A stretch of 64,000 nucleotides of DNA, taken from assembly GCF_009663685.2 (NCBI RefSeq), contig NZ_RCOG02000032.1, positions 63,382 through 127,381 on the forward strand. Direction: 5' to 3'. The stretch is from Cupriavidus sp. U2 (GTDB lineage: Bacteria > Pseudomonadota > Gammaproteobacteria > Burkholderiales > Burkholderiaceae). This document shows, piece after piece, positions 1 to 8,045 of this stretch. A program made the position numbers and the translations under genes. Within the stretch, counting starts at the first letter, position 1. Each line of letters opens with the position of its first letter. Under the pieces are notes generated by a model, which was not told the DNA's origin, made no database searches, and saw only the letters and a program-made list of their open reading frames with translations.

Positions 1-898
1 CTGCGTGGCCAACACGCAGAGCATTTCGCGTGCCGCGCTGGAACTTGGCGCCGACCAGTCAACGGTCAGCCGGCAGATCGCGCGGCTGGAGGCCGCGCTC
101 GACACCCGGCTGTTTCATCGCAGCGGCCGGGGCGTGGTGCTGACCGAGGCCGGTACCACGCTGCTGGGTTACGCGCGACAGGTGGCCGCCACGCTGGCCG
201 AGGCGCGCGCGGCGGTGCGGGCATCCACCGCACAGGGGCCCGCGCAGCTGGTCATCGCGGCGCAGCCGACCATCGCCAATACCGCGTTCGCGGCCATCGG
301 CACGGCGCTGAAGGCGCGCTTTCCGGCGACGAAGATACGCTTTGTGGAAGGTCTGGCCAACCCGGTGCTGGCGTGGCTGGCGGCCGGCGACATCGATGTG
401 GCCCTGCTCTACCTGCCCGAACAGCAGGGTGCGCTCAAGGTGGACGTGCTGCTGGAAGAAGACCTGACGCTGGTCACGCCCACGTCATGGAGCCACCTCG
501 GCCCCACGTTCCAGGCGCGGCGCCTGGGCGAAGTGCCGCTGATCCTGCCCAGCACGTCGCACGGGCTGCGCGTGCTGGCCGAATCGCTGGCGGCGCGCGT
601 GGGCACCTCGCTGAACATGGCGATGGAGTGCGATGCCTCGAACACGGTGGCCATGCGGCTGGTGGAAGACGGCTGCGGCGCCACGCTGCTGCCGTTCGCG
701 GCCGTGGCCGATCGCGTGGCCCAGGGCCGGCTGCATTCGGCGCGGCTGGTGGACCCGGTGGTGACGCGTCAGGTGGCCATGGCCACGGCGCGCAACCGGC
801 CGGTGGTGCCGGAGTTGTGGGACATCATGCAGACGGTGCGGCAGTCCGTGCGCAATATCGTGATGTCGGGCGCCTGGCCGGGGGCGCGGCTGGTGTAG
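1..898 (+). CDS. LysR-family transcriptional regulator, 5' end cut by window edge
   Basis: DNA-binding regulator of the LysR type. The visible part opens inside the N-terminal winged helix: the recognition-helix stretch GADQSTVSRQIARLEAAL is present, followed by the wing LFHRSGRGVVLTEAG. A periplasmic-binding-protein-like effector domain fills roughly residues 90-290. The frame is open to base 2, and LysR proteins normally have about 10-15 residues before the point where this frame starts, so the GTG at base 5 is not the real start and the gene begins outside the window. The ligand and targets cannot be read from the sequence. It ends 78 bp before a convergent gene. The family call is secure; the specificity is unknown. 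Confidence 0.9.
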   Translation, partial: CVANTQSISRAALELGADQSTVSRQIARLEAALDTRLFHRSGRGVVLTEAGTTLLGYARQVAATLAEARAAVRASTAQGPAQLVIAAQPTIANTAFAAIGTALKARFPATKIRFVEGLANPVLAWLAAGDIDVALLYLPEQQGALKVDVLLEEDLTLVTPTSWSHLGPTFQARRLGEVPLILPSTSHGLRVLAESLAARVGTSLNMAMECDASNTVAMRLVEDGCGATLLPFAAVADRVAQGRLHSARLVDPVVTRQVAMATARNRPVVPELWDIMQTVRQSVRNIVMSGAWPGARLV

Positions 899-922
899 GT
901 CGCCGATGTCCGGTGGTTTTGC

Positions 923-952
923 TCCCCCTCTCCCAGGAATGGAAGAGGGGGA
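923..952. terminator. Stem-loop between convergent genes
   Basis: A perfect 9-bp inverted repeat (TCCCCCTCT / AGAGGGGGA, 923-931 with 944-952) lies between the LysR stop and the stop of the convergent gene at 977. Neither strand has a clear T-run after it, so it is a possible terminator or mRNA 3'-end structure rather than a proven intrinsic terminator. Confidence 0.4.
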
Positions 953-976
953 AACAGACATCGCGGACATCCAGCC

Positions 977-1324
977 TTACTGCTTCGTCGTACCGTTCTG
1001 CAGTTCGGCCTTGGCCGTCTCGTCGGCGGCCTTCTTCGCGTCCTTGCGCTCGGACTTGGCCGCGTTCACATCCTGCTTGTATTCGCCCTTGGCCGCCTTC
1101 TTCTCGGCCTTGTACTGGTCATTGGCGGCCTTGCGGGCCTCGCGGCGTTCCACGAGCGGGTCCTTCGGCGGCTGGACCTGGGTCGTGACCGGCGGGGCCG
1201 CGGTCGTGATGTCGGCCGGGGCGGCCGGCGCCTGCGTGGTCTGTGCAAAGGCGGTGACAGAGATCATGCCGGCTGCCAGGGCGCCAATCAGGGAGGTGGT
1301 GCGAATGGTTCGTTGCTTGGACAT
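977..1324 (-). CDS. Small exported Lys/Ala/Glu-rich protein of unknown function
   Basis: A 115-residue protein. The start at 1324 is chosen because a GAGAGG ribosome-binding site sits just upstream (the frame stays open further). Residues 1-27 form a Sec signal peptide with a hydrophobic core and an AFA cleavage motif before QT. The mature part has a Pro/Thr-rich stretch and then a highly charged, predicted helical segment dominated by K, A, E, D and R (for example KAEKKAAKGEYKQDV), which could form a coiled coil. I recognise no enzymatic motif. A periplasmic location is inferred from the signal. Similar small Ala/Lys-rich exported proteins are common in Burkholderiaceae and are mostly uncharacterised. 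Confidence 0.7.
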   Translation of the reverse strand: MSKQRTIRTTSLIGALAAGMISVTAFAQTTQAPAAPADITTAAPPVTTQVQPPKDPLVERREARKAANDQYKAEKKAAKGEYKQDVNAAKSERKDAKKAADETAKAELQNGTTKQ

Positions 1325-1574
1325 GTTGAGACCTCTCAGGTGGTTGTTATCGAAAACGACGGGTGCGTTGTTTCCCACCGCGTGCCCAGTTTAGAAGCCG
1401 CACGGTGCCCCGTGTGCCGCATTCACACATCTCCTTACAAAACCTCGCCCGCACTGACAGACAACGCCCGACAACGCCACAGTTTCTGACGATTTTTGCG
1501 AGGTTTTCCGCTTGATCGAGGCAAGCGCGTGGGCCACACTGAACCGCATCGACATCGATTCCAGGGGAGTTGCC

Positions 1575-2060
1575 ATGCATCTCGACGGATCGTGCCAGTG
1601 CGGCGCGGTGCAGTTCAGCCTTGAGTCCGATTCGCCCTACCCCTACCTGCATTGCCACTGCTCGATCTGCCGCAAGACCGGCGGCAGCGGCGGCTATGGC
1701 ATCAATCTGGGCGGCGATGCCCATACGCTGCGCGTGGCCGGGCAGCAGCACGTGGCGCATTTCCATGCCGTGATCCGCGAGCCCGGCAAGCGGCCGGTGC
1801 GGTCCAAGGGGTACCGCCACTTCTGCAAGCTGTGCGGCAGCCCGCTGTGGATGTGGGACCCGCGCTGGCCGGACCTGGTCCATCCGTATGCGGGCGCCAT
1901 CGACACGCCGCTGCCCCGGCCGCCCGATGTGGTGGAGGCCGGTCTCGATTACGTCGCGCCGTGGGTCGATGTGCCGCGCAGCAAGGGCCATCGCCATGTG
2001 GGCACCTGGCCCGAGGAATCGTTGCGCGAATGGCACGCGCGGCATGACCTGCTGAAGTAG
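1575..2060 (+). CDS. GFA / CENP-V family zinc-binding protein
   Basis: A 161-residue protein of the glutathione-dependent formaldehyde-activating enzyme (GFA, Mss4-like) fold. The zinc ligands stand out: CQCGAV near the N-terminus, CHCSICR about 25 residues later, and FCKLCGSPL in the middle, matching the C-x-C and C-x2-C pattern of the family. The start at 1575 follows an AGGGGAG ribosome-binding site; an in-frame ATG 21 codons earlier lacks one. Many members are annotated as formaldehyde-activating, but most have no shown activity, so the substrate is unknown. It stands alone between a divergent and a downstream gene. Confidence 0.85.
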   Translation: MHLDGSCQCGAVQFSLESDSPYPYLHCHCSICRKTGGSGGYGINLGGDAHTLRVAGQQHVAHFHAVIREPGKRPVRSKGYRHFCKLCGSPLWMWDPRWPDLVHPYAGAIDTPLPRPPDVVEAGLDYVAPWVDVPRSKGHRHVGTWPEESLREWHARHDLLK

Positions 2061-2212
2061 ACGCCAGACCGGCGCCGATGCGGCCCGGAACGCCTTGTCC
2101 CAGGCGCGCCAGCGGGTCGGACGGCTCCTGACAGGGTCTTGCACCGGCGCTGACAGACATCGCGCAAGTGCGCTGCTATGCTCGAATGAGACAAGGCATC
2201 TGGGAGCCCGCC

Positions 2213-3550
2213 ATGCGCGACTATCGCCAGTATCTGATTTATCCGATGGCATCGCTGTTTGCGATCGTGGCGGTCACGCTGCTGGTCGGCTGCGGCGAAT
2301 CGGCCAAGTTACCCGATACGGCGGGCATCGGTCCGAACCCGCAACTGCCGGCGCCGCACAAGACGGTGCTTCCGACTATCCATATCGCCCCCGCCGAGGG
2401 CTGGAAGGACGGCAAGATGCCCGTGGCGGCCGACGGCATGCGGGTGGCGGCCTATGCCGACAAGCTGGACCATCCGCGCTGGCTGTACGTGCTGCCGAAC
2501 GGCGATGTGCTGGTGGCCGAAACCAACGCGCCGCCCAAGCCTGACGACCACAAGGGCATCCGGGGCTGGATCATGAAGAAGACGCAGGAGCGCGCCGGCG
2601 CCGGCACACCCAGCGCCAACCGCATCACGCTGCTGCGCGACACCAATGGCGACGGCGTGGCCGACCAGAGATCGGTTTTTCTTCAAAACCTGCACTCGCC
2701 GTTCGGCATGGTGCTGGTCGGCAATGATTTCTACGTCGCCGATACCGATGCCGTGCTGCGCTTCCCGTACACGCCGGGCCAGACCAGCATCTCGGCGCCG
2801 GGCCAGAAACTGCTGGACCTGCCCGCTGGCTCGATCAACCACCACTGGACCAAGAACATCATCGCCAGCCCCGACGGCAGCAAGCTGTATGTCACGGTGG
2901 GATCGAACAGCAACGCGGGCGAGAACGGCATCGACAAGGAAGCCGGCCGCGCCGCCATCTGGGAAGTCGATCGACAGACCGGCCAGCATCGTATTTTCGC
3001 CAGCGGCTTGCGCAACCCGAACGGCATGGTCTGGGAGCCGACCACCAAGGCGCTCTGGACATCCGTCAATGAGCGCGACGAAATCGGCAGTGACCTGGTG
3101 CCCGACTACATCACCTCCGTGCGCGACGGCGGCTTCTACGGATGGCCGTATAGCTATTACGGCCAGCACGTGGACGACCGCGTGAAGCCGCCCGCCCCCG
3201 ACATGGTGGCCAAGGCCATCGTGCCCGACTATGCGGTGGGCGCGCACACGGCGTCGCTGGGCATGACCGGCGCATCGGGCAACAGCTTGCCGCCCCAGTT
3301 CCACGACGGCATGTTCGTGAGCCAGCACGGCTCATGGAACCGCAAGCCGCGGTCGGGCTACAAGGTCATCTTCGTTCCGTTCGACCAGGGCAAGCCGCGC
3401 GGCGCGCCGTTCGACGTGCTGACCGGCTTCCTGGATCGGGACGGCAAGGCGCAGGGACGCCCGGTAGGCGTCGTGATCGACAAGACCGGCGGGCTGCTGG
3501 TGGCCGACGACGTGGGCAACGTCGTCTGGCGCGTGAGCGCCGCGAAGTAA
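2213..3550 (+). CDS. PQQ-type soluble sugar/sorbosone dehydrogenase family lipoprotein
   Basis: A 445-residue six-bladed beta-propeller of the PQQ-dependent glucose/sorbosone dehydrogenase family. The start at 2213 follows a GGGAG site. Residues 1-30 are a lipoprotein signal with lipobox LVGC, so the protein is probably tethered in the periplasm. Blade motifs seen include HPRWLYVLPNGDVLVAETN, YVTVGSNSN, FASGLRNPNGMVW and GGFYGWPYSYYG. Family members oxidise aldoses or sorbosone and pass electrons onward, but the substrate and even PQQ dependence of this one are inferred. The last codons run into a 13-bp tandem repeat that includes the stop codon. Confidence 0.85.
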   Translation: MRDYRQYLIYPMASLFAIVAVTLLVGCGESAKLPDTAGIGPNPQLPAPHKTVLPTIHIAPAEGWKDGKMPVAADGMRVAAYADKLDHPRWLYVLPNGDVLVAETNAPPKPDDHKGIRGWIMKKTQERAGAGTPSANRITLLRDTNGDGVADQRSVFLQNLHSPFGMVLVGNDFYVADTDAVLRFPYTPGQTSISAPGQKLLDLPAGSINHHWTKNIIASPDGSKLYVTVGSNSNAGENGIDKEAGRAAIWEVDRQTGQHRIFASGLRNPNGMVWEPTTKALWTSVNERDEIGSDLVPDYITSVRDGGFYGWPYSYYGQHVDDRVKPPAPDMVAKAIVPDYAVGAHTASLGMTGASGNSLPPQFHDGMFVSQHGSWNRKPRSGYKVIFVPFDQGKPRGAPFDVLTGFLDRDGKAQGRPVGVVIDKTGGLLVADDVGNVVWRVSAAK

Positions 3551-3606
3551 TAGCGCGAAGTAATGGCGCGAAGTAATGGCGCGAAGTTGTGCCGCGAAGT
3601 CGCCCC
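3542..3606. repeat. Five-copy 13-bp tandem repeat across the stop codon
   Basis: The hexamer GCGAAG recurs at 3542, 3555, 3568, 3581 and 3594, exactly 13 bp apart. The first three units continue as TAATA/TAATG and the last two have diverged. The first unit contains the stop codon of the preceding dehydrogenase gene, so the repeat starts within its coding end and runs downstream. It is the only such array seen outside coding sequence. Confidence 0.9.
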
Positions 3607-3639
3607 CAGCCACGCTGCTCGCGTTTGGCGCCTGCGCGC

Positions 3640-4068
3640 TCATGCCATCGGGCGCTGCGCGCGTCCGACGATCTGCAGCGTCCGTAGCAATAACGCCAGA
3701 CCGCGCCGCGTATCGGCATCGCGCGCCAGCGCCCACAGGGCCCGCGTACCTGGCGGCTCGGTGTCCCGCCGGGTCTGGGCAGCGGCCAGCCGCAGGGCGC
3801 CGCTTAACGCGCCATGGGCCGCCACGCCTTCCTCGAACACGCTGCTGACTTTCTCGATCATCGCCGGATCGAGAAAATCGACCAGGTCGGCCATCAGCGC
3901 CAGTATGTCGACCAGGTTGTCCAGCCGCCCGCCCAGCAGCAGCGGGGCCAGCCTTGGAGACAGTTCTGCCCAGGCCGCCGGCGCCGGGTCAACCGGCTGG
4001 CTGTCGGCCAGATGGTGGGCAACGTGCGGCGCAAGGCGTGGCTCGGAAGCCTCGGGAATGGATGCCAT
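3640..4068 (-). CDS. DUF1641 family protein
   Basis: A 142-residue, mostly helical protein. The core NLVDILALMADLVDFLDP followed by AMIEKV and a helical tail matches the DUF1641 family, which often accompanies flavoprotein oxidoreductases of the sulfide:quinone reductase type and formate dehydrogenases. The start at 4068 has a GGAG site just upstream. It lies 45 bp downstream of such a flavoprotein gene on the same strand, so the two are probably co-transcribed and may work together. The molecular function is unknown. Confidence 0.75.
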   Translation of the reverse strand: MASIPEASEPRLAPHVAHHLADSQPVDPAPAAWAELSPRLAPLLLGGRLDNLVDILALMADLVDFLDPAMIEKVSSVFEEGVAAHGALSGALRLAAAQTRRDTEPPGTRALWALARDADTRRGLALLLRTLQIVGRAQRPMA

Positions 4069-4113
4069 GGGGACTCCGTAGTGGATCGGATCGGGTGATG
4101 GCAGGAGCGGCGG

Positions 4114-5304
4114 TCAGAGCATGCCCCGGGCAACCGCCCAGTAGGCGCCGCGATTGAAGCCCTGGCGCAGCAGCCCACCCAGCCTGGTGGGCGGCATCGG
4201 TTGCACGTCCCGATGGTAGTCGTACCAGAGCGGCATGCCCGCCGATAGCCCAAGCTGGGCAACGGCCTGGACCTTGCCGTCGTAGGCCGCGACGGGACGC
4301 CCCAGGCGTATCGACGCCGCGATGTTGTCGGCGATCACTGGCGCCTGGTTGTGGCACGAGCCGCCGGCCTTGCTGACCGGCAGATCCACGGTATCGCCAA
4401 TCACGTAAACCCGCTCATGCCCGCGCACCTGCAAGGTCTCATGGTCGGTGGGCAGCCAGCCCTCGTCGTCGGCGGCTTCGGACAGGCCGCTCTGGCGCAC
4501 CACATCGACGGCGCGGATGGGCGGCGTGGCCATCAGGATGTCGAACGGCTGCTCGGCGCCCTCTTCCGAATACGCCACCCGCCTGCCCGGGTCCACGCGC
4601 GCCAGGGTAAAGCCGCGCTGATAGCGGATGCCGCGCTGTTCGAACAGGGCCGGCACGACATCGCAGGTGGGCTTCTGCAGGAACAGGCAATTGCGCAGCA
4701 ACTGCGAGACGGTCGGGTAGGTGTAGACGATCTCCACCCGCTCGCGCACCCCGCGCCGGCGCAGGTAGTCGTCCAGCATCAACGTGGTTTCCAGCGGCGC
4801 GATGCCGCACTGATGTGGCACGTTGTGCGTCTTCGGAAACGACACCGTGACGAAGATGCTGCCACGCTCGATGCGGGCGAGCTTTTCGGCCAGTTGACGG
4901 GCCGGCGCGTACTGGTAGAAATGGTCGCCCGCCTCGCCCAGCCCTTCGATGCGCTCCGGGGCCGGCACGCAACCGGTGGCGATCACCAGATAGTCGTAGC
5001 CGTAGCGCCTGCCGCTGCGGGCCTGCACCTCCTGGCGGCCCAGATGGAACTGCTCGGCCGCATCCACCACGAAATCGATCTCCGGCCGCAGCAGCGACCG
5101 CTCGCGCCGTACCAGTTCCTCGCGGAAGAACGCGCCGAACGCCACATACATGAACGCCGGCTTGTAGAAGTGATCGGCCGTATCGGACAGCACGGTCACG
5201 GCGACGTCGCCGTCGACGATCTCCCGGAACAGCTTGCCGGCCAGCTGGTTGGCCAGCATCGTGCCCCCCACGCCACCCCCTACGATCAGTATGCGTTGTG
5301 TCAT
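4114..5304 (-). CDS. SQR-like NAD(P)/FAD-dependent oxidoreductase
   Basis: A 396-residue two-dinucleotide-binding-domain flavoprotein resembling sulfide:quinone oxidoreductases. Residues 4-20 carry the FAD motif ILIVGGGVGG, residues 105-112 the LVIATGC motif, and around 300 the second FAD-contact motif VYVIGDTVDLP. Cysteines occur at about 112, 166, 206, 214 and 317. The last one, in GGSCHNQAP, and C166 in QCGIAP are placed where SQRs often carry redox cysteines. Start at ATG 5304 (RBS GGTGGGG); the frame also allows an upstream GTG. Its neighbours are OsmC and DUF1641, a redox/sulfur setting. Sulfide is the likeliest substrate but is not proven. Confidence 0.8.
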   Translation of the reverse strand: MTQRILIVGGGVGGTMLANQLAGKLFREIVDGDVAVTVLSDTADHFYKPAFMYVAFGAFFREELVRRERSLLRPEIDFVVDAAEQFHLGRQEVQARSGRRYGYDYLVIATGCVPAPERIEGLGEAGDHFYQYAPARQLAEKLARIERGSIFVTVSFPKTHNVPHQCGIAPLETTLMLDDYLRRRGVRERVEIVYTYPTVSQLLRNCLFLQKPTCDVVPALFEQRGIRYQRGFTLARVDPGRRVAYSEEGAEQPFDILMATPPIRAVDVVRQSGLSEAADDEGWLPTDHETLQVRGHERVYVIGDTVDLPVSKAGGSCHNQAPVIADNIAASIRLGRPVAAYDGKVQAVAQLGLSAGMPLWYDYHRDVQPMPPTRLGGLLRQGFNRGAYWAVARGML

Positions 5305-5343
5305 CGTCCCCACCTGGTCAGGATCATCGAGAGAACATGCCGC

Positions 5344-5721
5344 TCAGACGCGAATCCGCACGGGGCGGGAAAGTGTCTGGCAGACCGGGCACTCACGCGC
5401 CGTCTTCAGCACGCGCGCGTGCAGGTCGGCCGATATGGCGGCCAGGAAAAATACGTCGATCTCGAAGGCCGTGATGTCACCCTGGCGGTCCAGGCGGACA
5501 TCCACGCGGTACGGCGGCAGTTGTGCGTCGCGGTGGGCCATGTCAATGGTGATGCAGACGCAGGCTGCCAGGGCGCCCGCCAGCAGTTCGTGCGGCCGCA
5601 TGGCGGTTCCGCCGCCCAGGCCGCCGGCGGCGGCATCGGCAAGCACCACGTGATGCCCGCTGCGGATCGTCACGGGGTACGACGGGCCCTGGCGCGACGC
5701 GGAAACCAGCAGCGGCGCCAT
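5344..5721 (-). CDS. OsmC-family peroxiredoxin-like protein
   Basis: A 125-residue OsmC/Ohr-fold protein. Both signature cysteines are present: one in LAACVCITIDMAH (near residue 55) and one in ECPVCQTLS near the C-terminus. These are the thiol pair used by the family to reduce organic hydroperoxides. RPHELLAGALAAC is the standard helix before the first cysteine. The ATG overlaps the stop codon of the upstream methyltransferase gene by one base, so the two are translationally coupled. A role in peroxide or sulfur-species detoxification with the neighbouring flavoprotein is inferred. Confidence 0.85.
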   Translation of the reverse strand: MAPLLVSASRQGPSYPVTIRSGHHVVLADAAAGGLGGGTAMRPHELLAGALAACVCITIDMAHRDAQLPPYRVDVRLDRQGDITAFEIDVFFLAAISADLHARVLKTARECPVCQTLSRPVRIRV

Positions 5722-6548
5722 CAGTGGACCTGCGCTACCACGAACAGCCGTCGAAATGGAAACAGCGTGCGGCCGTCGGCGCCATTTGGATAGAGCTTGC
5801 GCAGCCGTGGCACGTACTGCGCCAGAAAGCGGCAGCGCTCGCTGTCGTCGAGATGATCGGTCACCGCGCGCAGGCCCGACGCCTTGATCCAGTCGTAGAC
5901 GGGGTCGTCGCCTTCCACCACCTGCAGGTAGTCAGTCTTCCAGATGTCCAGATGCGCGGTGCGATCCACCAGCAGCTGGTAGTAGAACGCTGCGGGCTGC
6001 ACGTGGTTGCGCGCCAGTTCTCCGCGCAGCATCGGCGTGCCCAGCACGCTGCCGCCCGGGCCCGCGGTGGCCAGCACCTCGCGCATCAGACCGTACCAGG
6101 GGGTCTCGCACCAGTCGGGCATATGCAGCGCCAGGCAGCCGCCGGGCCGCAGAAAGCCCAGCAACCTTGGCAGCAGCGTTTCGTGATCGCCCAGGAAGTG
6201 AAGCACCGCGCTGGCGAAGATCAGGTCCGCGTGCGCCTGCGGCGCCCAGTGCCCGATGTCAGCCTGCTCCCAGCGGATGGCGCCACTCTCGCCGGCTGCG
6301 GCAGCCAGCATCTCGGGGGAACTGTCCACGCCGCACACGCTGGCGTGTGGCCATTTTTCCTGCAAGGCCCGGGTGACATGCCCCGGCCCGCAACCGATGT
6401 CGTACACCGTGTGCGGCGCATCGAGCGGCACCCGCTGCAGCAGTTCCAGCGCGGGCCGCAGCCGCAAATCGGAAAACTGCAGATACAACGTTGGATCCCA
6501 GCGCGCATCCGGCCGGCCTTCGCTCACGTTCATCGACATCAATCGCAT
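5721..6548 (-). CDS. tam: Trans-aconitate 2-methyltransferase-like SAM methyltransferase
   Basis: A 275-residue class I SAM-dependent methyltransferase. Motif I is VYDIGCGPGHVT, followed by the acidic residue in CGVDSSPEML; the N-terminal WDPTLYLQFSDLRLRPA is characteristic of Tam, which methylates trans-aconitate, an inhibitory side product of aconitase. The start at 6548 is chosen for the GGAGC site upstream; ATGs 11 codons earlier and 3-5 codons later are possible. It is first in a tight run with osmC and the flavoprotein. Tam is the best match, but substrate specificity in this family is easily mis-called. Confidence 0.75.
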   Translation of the reverse strand: MRLMSMNVSEGRPDARWDPTLYLQFSDLRLRPALELLQRVPLDAPHTVYDIGCGPGHVTRALQEKWPHASVCGVDSSPEMLAAAAGESGAIRWEQADIGHWAPQAHADLIFASAVLHFLGDHETLLPRLLGFLRPGGCLALHMPDWCETPWYGLMREVLATAGPGGSVLGTPMLRGELARNHVQPAAFYYQLLVDRTAHLDIWKTDYLQVVEGDDPVYDWIKASGLRAVTDHLDDSERCRFLAQYVPRLRKLYPNGADGRTLFPFRRLFVVAQVH

Positions 6549-6728
6549 GGTTGGCGCTCCATGGCGCGATGCCGGGGGCATCGGGAATGCTCATTAGCAT
6601 ATGCATTCGATGTCGCGACGCTACTGAAGAATCTTTATGTCAGTACTGGCACGGTTTAAATGACAAGTCCGCGCTTCTCACGCGAACGGGTGACATGTGC
6701 GCGGGAACGGCCGCACAACGGCCGCCAA

Positions 6729-6765
6729 AATGAAAACCGGCGGTGCGATCCCCTCGCACCGCCGG
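6729..6765 (-). terminator. Rho-independent terminator of porin 1
   Basis: A perfect 12-bp stem (6737-6748 with 6754-6765, loop of 5) followed on the minus strand by TTTTCATTTT. It begins 28 bp after the stop of the porin gene ending at 6794. Its stem is almost identical to that of the second porin terminator. Confidence 0.9.
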
Positions 6766-6793
6766 AAAGCTGGCCCGGCAGCCCGGAGCAACG

Positions 6794-7840
6794 TCAGAAG
6801 CGGTGCTGCAGGCCCGCCAGCACACCAACCTGGTTGTCCGCGTAACCAGCGAAATCCCGCGACACGCTCACGGGCTGGCCATTACGCGCCTTGGCATAGG
6901 CTGCGGACACGTACGCCAGGGTGCGTTTGGAGAAGCTGTACTGGGCGCGCAGTGACACCATGATCGGATCGGCGTTGGTGTCGCCCTTGATGTTCTGCTT
7001 GTAGACCGCGCCGTAGAGCGCGAAGGCGGGCGTGAAGTCGTACGCCGCGCCCAGCCAGTACATGTCACTGAGCTGGTTGGGGGCTGCCGTGGTGAAGGTC
7101 TTGCGGTAATTGCGATAGCCGGCAAAGAGCTTCAGCGCGCCTACGTCGTACCTGGCACCGGCATGGATGCCCTGGGCATAGTCTGTCGGGTCGCCGGCCG
7201 CCCCGTTTACGCGGTCCCACGTGAGCATCGCCGAGAAACCGCCCGCCGTGTAGCCAATCGCCAGATCGTATTTCGACGATGATTTGAAGCTGCCGGGCGT
7301 TTCGCCGAAGCCCAGCGTTCCACCCACCTTCACGGGACCGAACTGCCCGTCATAGCGCACCACGTTCGACGATCGCACGAACATGCTGTCCTGCCGGTCT
7401 CCGGAGCCTGTCGAGGCCATGGCCCAGGAATAGTTTTGCGCGTAGTCCATGGGCTCGAACGGCGCCATGTAGTCGAACGTCGTGGAATAGTCGGCGCCCA
7501 TCCGGATGCTGCCCAGCGTTTCGTGCTCCAGGCCCACCCACGCGCGCCGGTTGAACAGCCCGCGGTCGCCGTAGAACTTGCCGGTATCGGCCTGGACGCC
7601 CGATTCCAGCCTGAAAATGGCGGTCATTCCGCCGCCGAGCGGCTCGGCGCCGCGCAGGCCCCAGCGGGAAATGTTCTTGCCGCCCGAGACCATCCCCACC
7701 GTCGATTTGCCGTCGGGACCGGCGTTGCTGAGGTACTCGACGCCGACGTCAAGCAACCCGTAGAGCGTGATGCCGGACTGCGCTTCTGCTGCTGTCGAGA
7801 CCAGGCCGGTTGCGGCCAGTACCACTGCCTTGCGTTTCAT
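6794..7840 (-). CDS. General Gram-negative porin (copy 1)
   Basis: A 348-residue trimeric porin of the Burkholderiaceae OmpC-like type forming a diffusion channel in the outer membrane. The start at 7840 is set by the GGAGG site and by a signal peptide with an AEA cleavage motif before QSGITLYG, the standard first strand. The C-terminus ends GLQHRF, the terminal-Phe signal used for outer-membrane assembly. A 62-codon in-frame extension upstream is not credible because it lacks an RBS and runs through the upstream terminator. The protein is very similar to the next gene and is probably a tandem duplicate. Own terminator at 6737-6765. Confidence 0.93.
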   Translation of the reverse strand: MKRKAVVLAATGLVSTAAEAQSGITLYGLLDVGVEYLSNAGPDGKSTVGMVSGGKNISRWGLRGAEPLGGGMTAIFRLESGVQADTGKFYGDRGLFNRRAWVGLEHETLGSIRMGADYSTTFDYMAPFEPMDYAQNYSWAMASTGSGDRQDSMFVRSSNVVRYDGQFGPVKVGGTLGFGETPGSFKSSSKYDLAIGYTAGGFSAMLTWDRVNGAAGDPTDYAQGIHAGARYDVGALKLFAGYRNYRKTFTTAAPNQLSDMYWLGAAYDFTPAFALYGAVYKQNIKGDTNADPIMVSLRAQYSFSKRTLAYVSAAYAKARNGQPVSVSRDFAGYADNQVGVLAGLQHRF

Positions 7841-7974
7841 GTCAGACCTCCTTGCACGTTCCTGTTTGGACGTACAGCGTGAGGTCCGGTGCCGGCGACA
7901 GGCCGCGCTTTTGCAGGTCCTTTTGATCCACGGCAGGCGTGCATCAGCGCAAGGCCGCAAAGCGGGGGCCAGAA

Positions 7975-8011
7975 ATGAAAAACCGGCGGCGCGAGCCCCT
8001 CGCACCGCCGG
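7975..8011 (-). terminator. Rho-independent terminator of porin 2
   Basis: A 12-bp stem (7983-7994 with 8000-8011, one G-U pair) followed on the minus strand by TTTTTCATTTCT. It begins 34 bp after the stop of the second porin, between the two porin genes, so each copy is expected to be transcribed separately. Confidence 0.88.
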
Positions 8012-8045
8012 AAGGCCGCCCACCACGGCAGCCTGAAAACAACGA

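Noticed and set aside
5..7. GTG as a start codon of the LysR gene
   Set aside because: It falls inside the helix-turn-helix domain; the true start is beyond the window.
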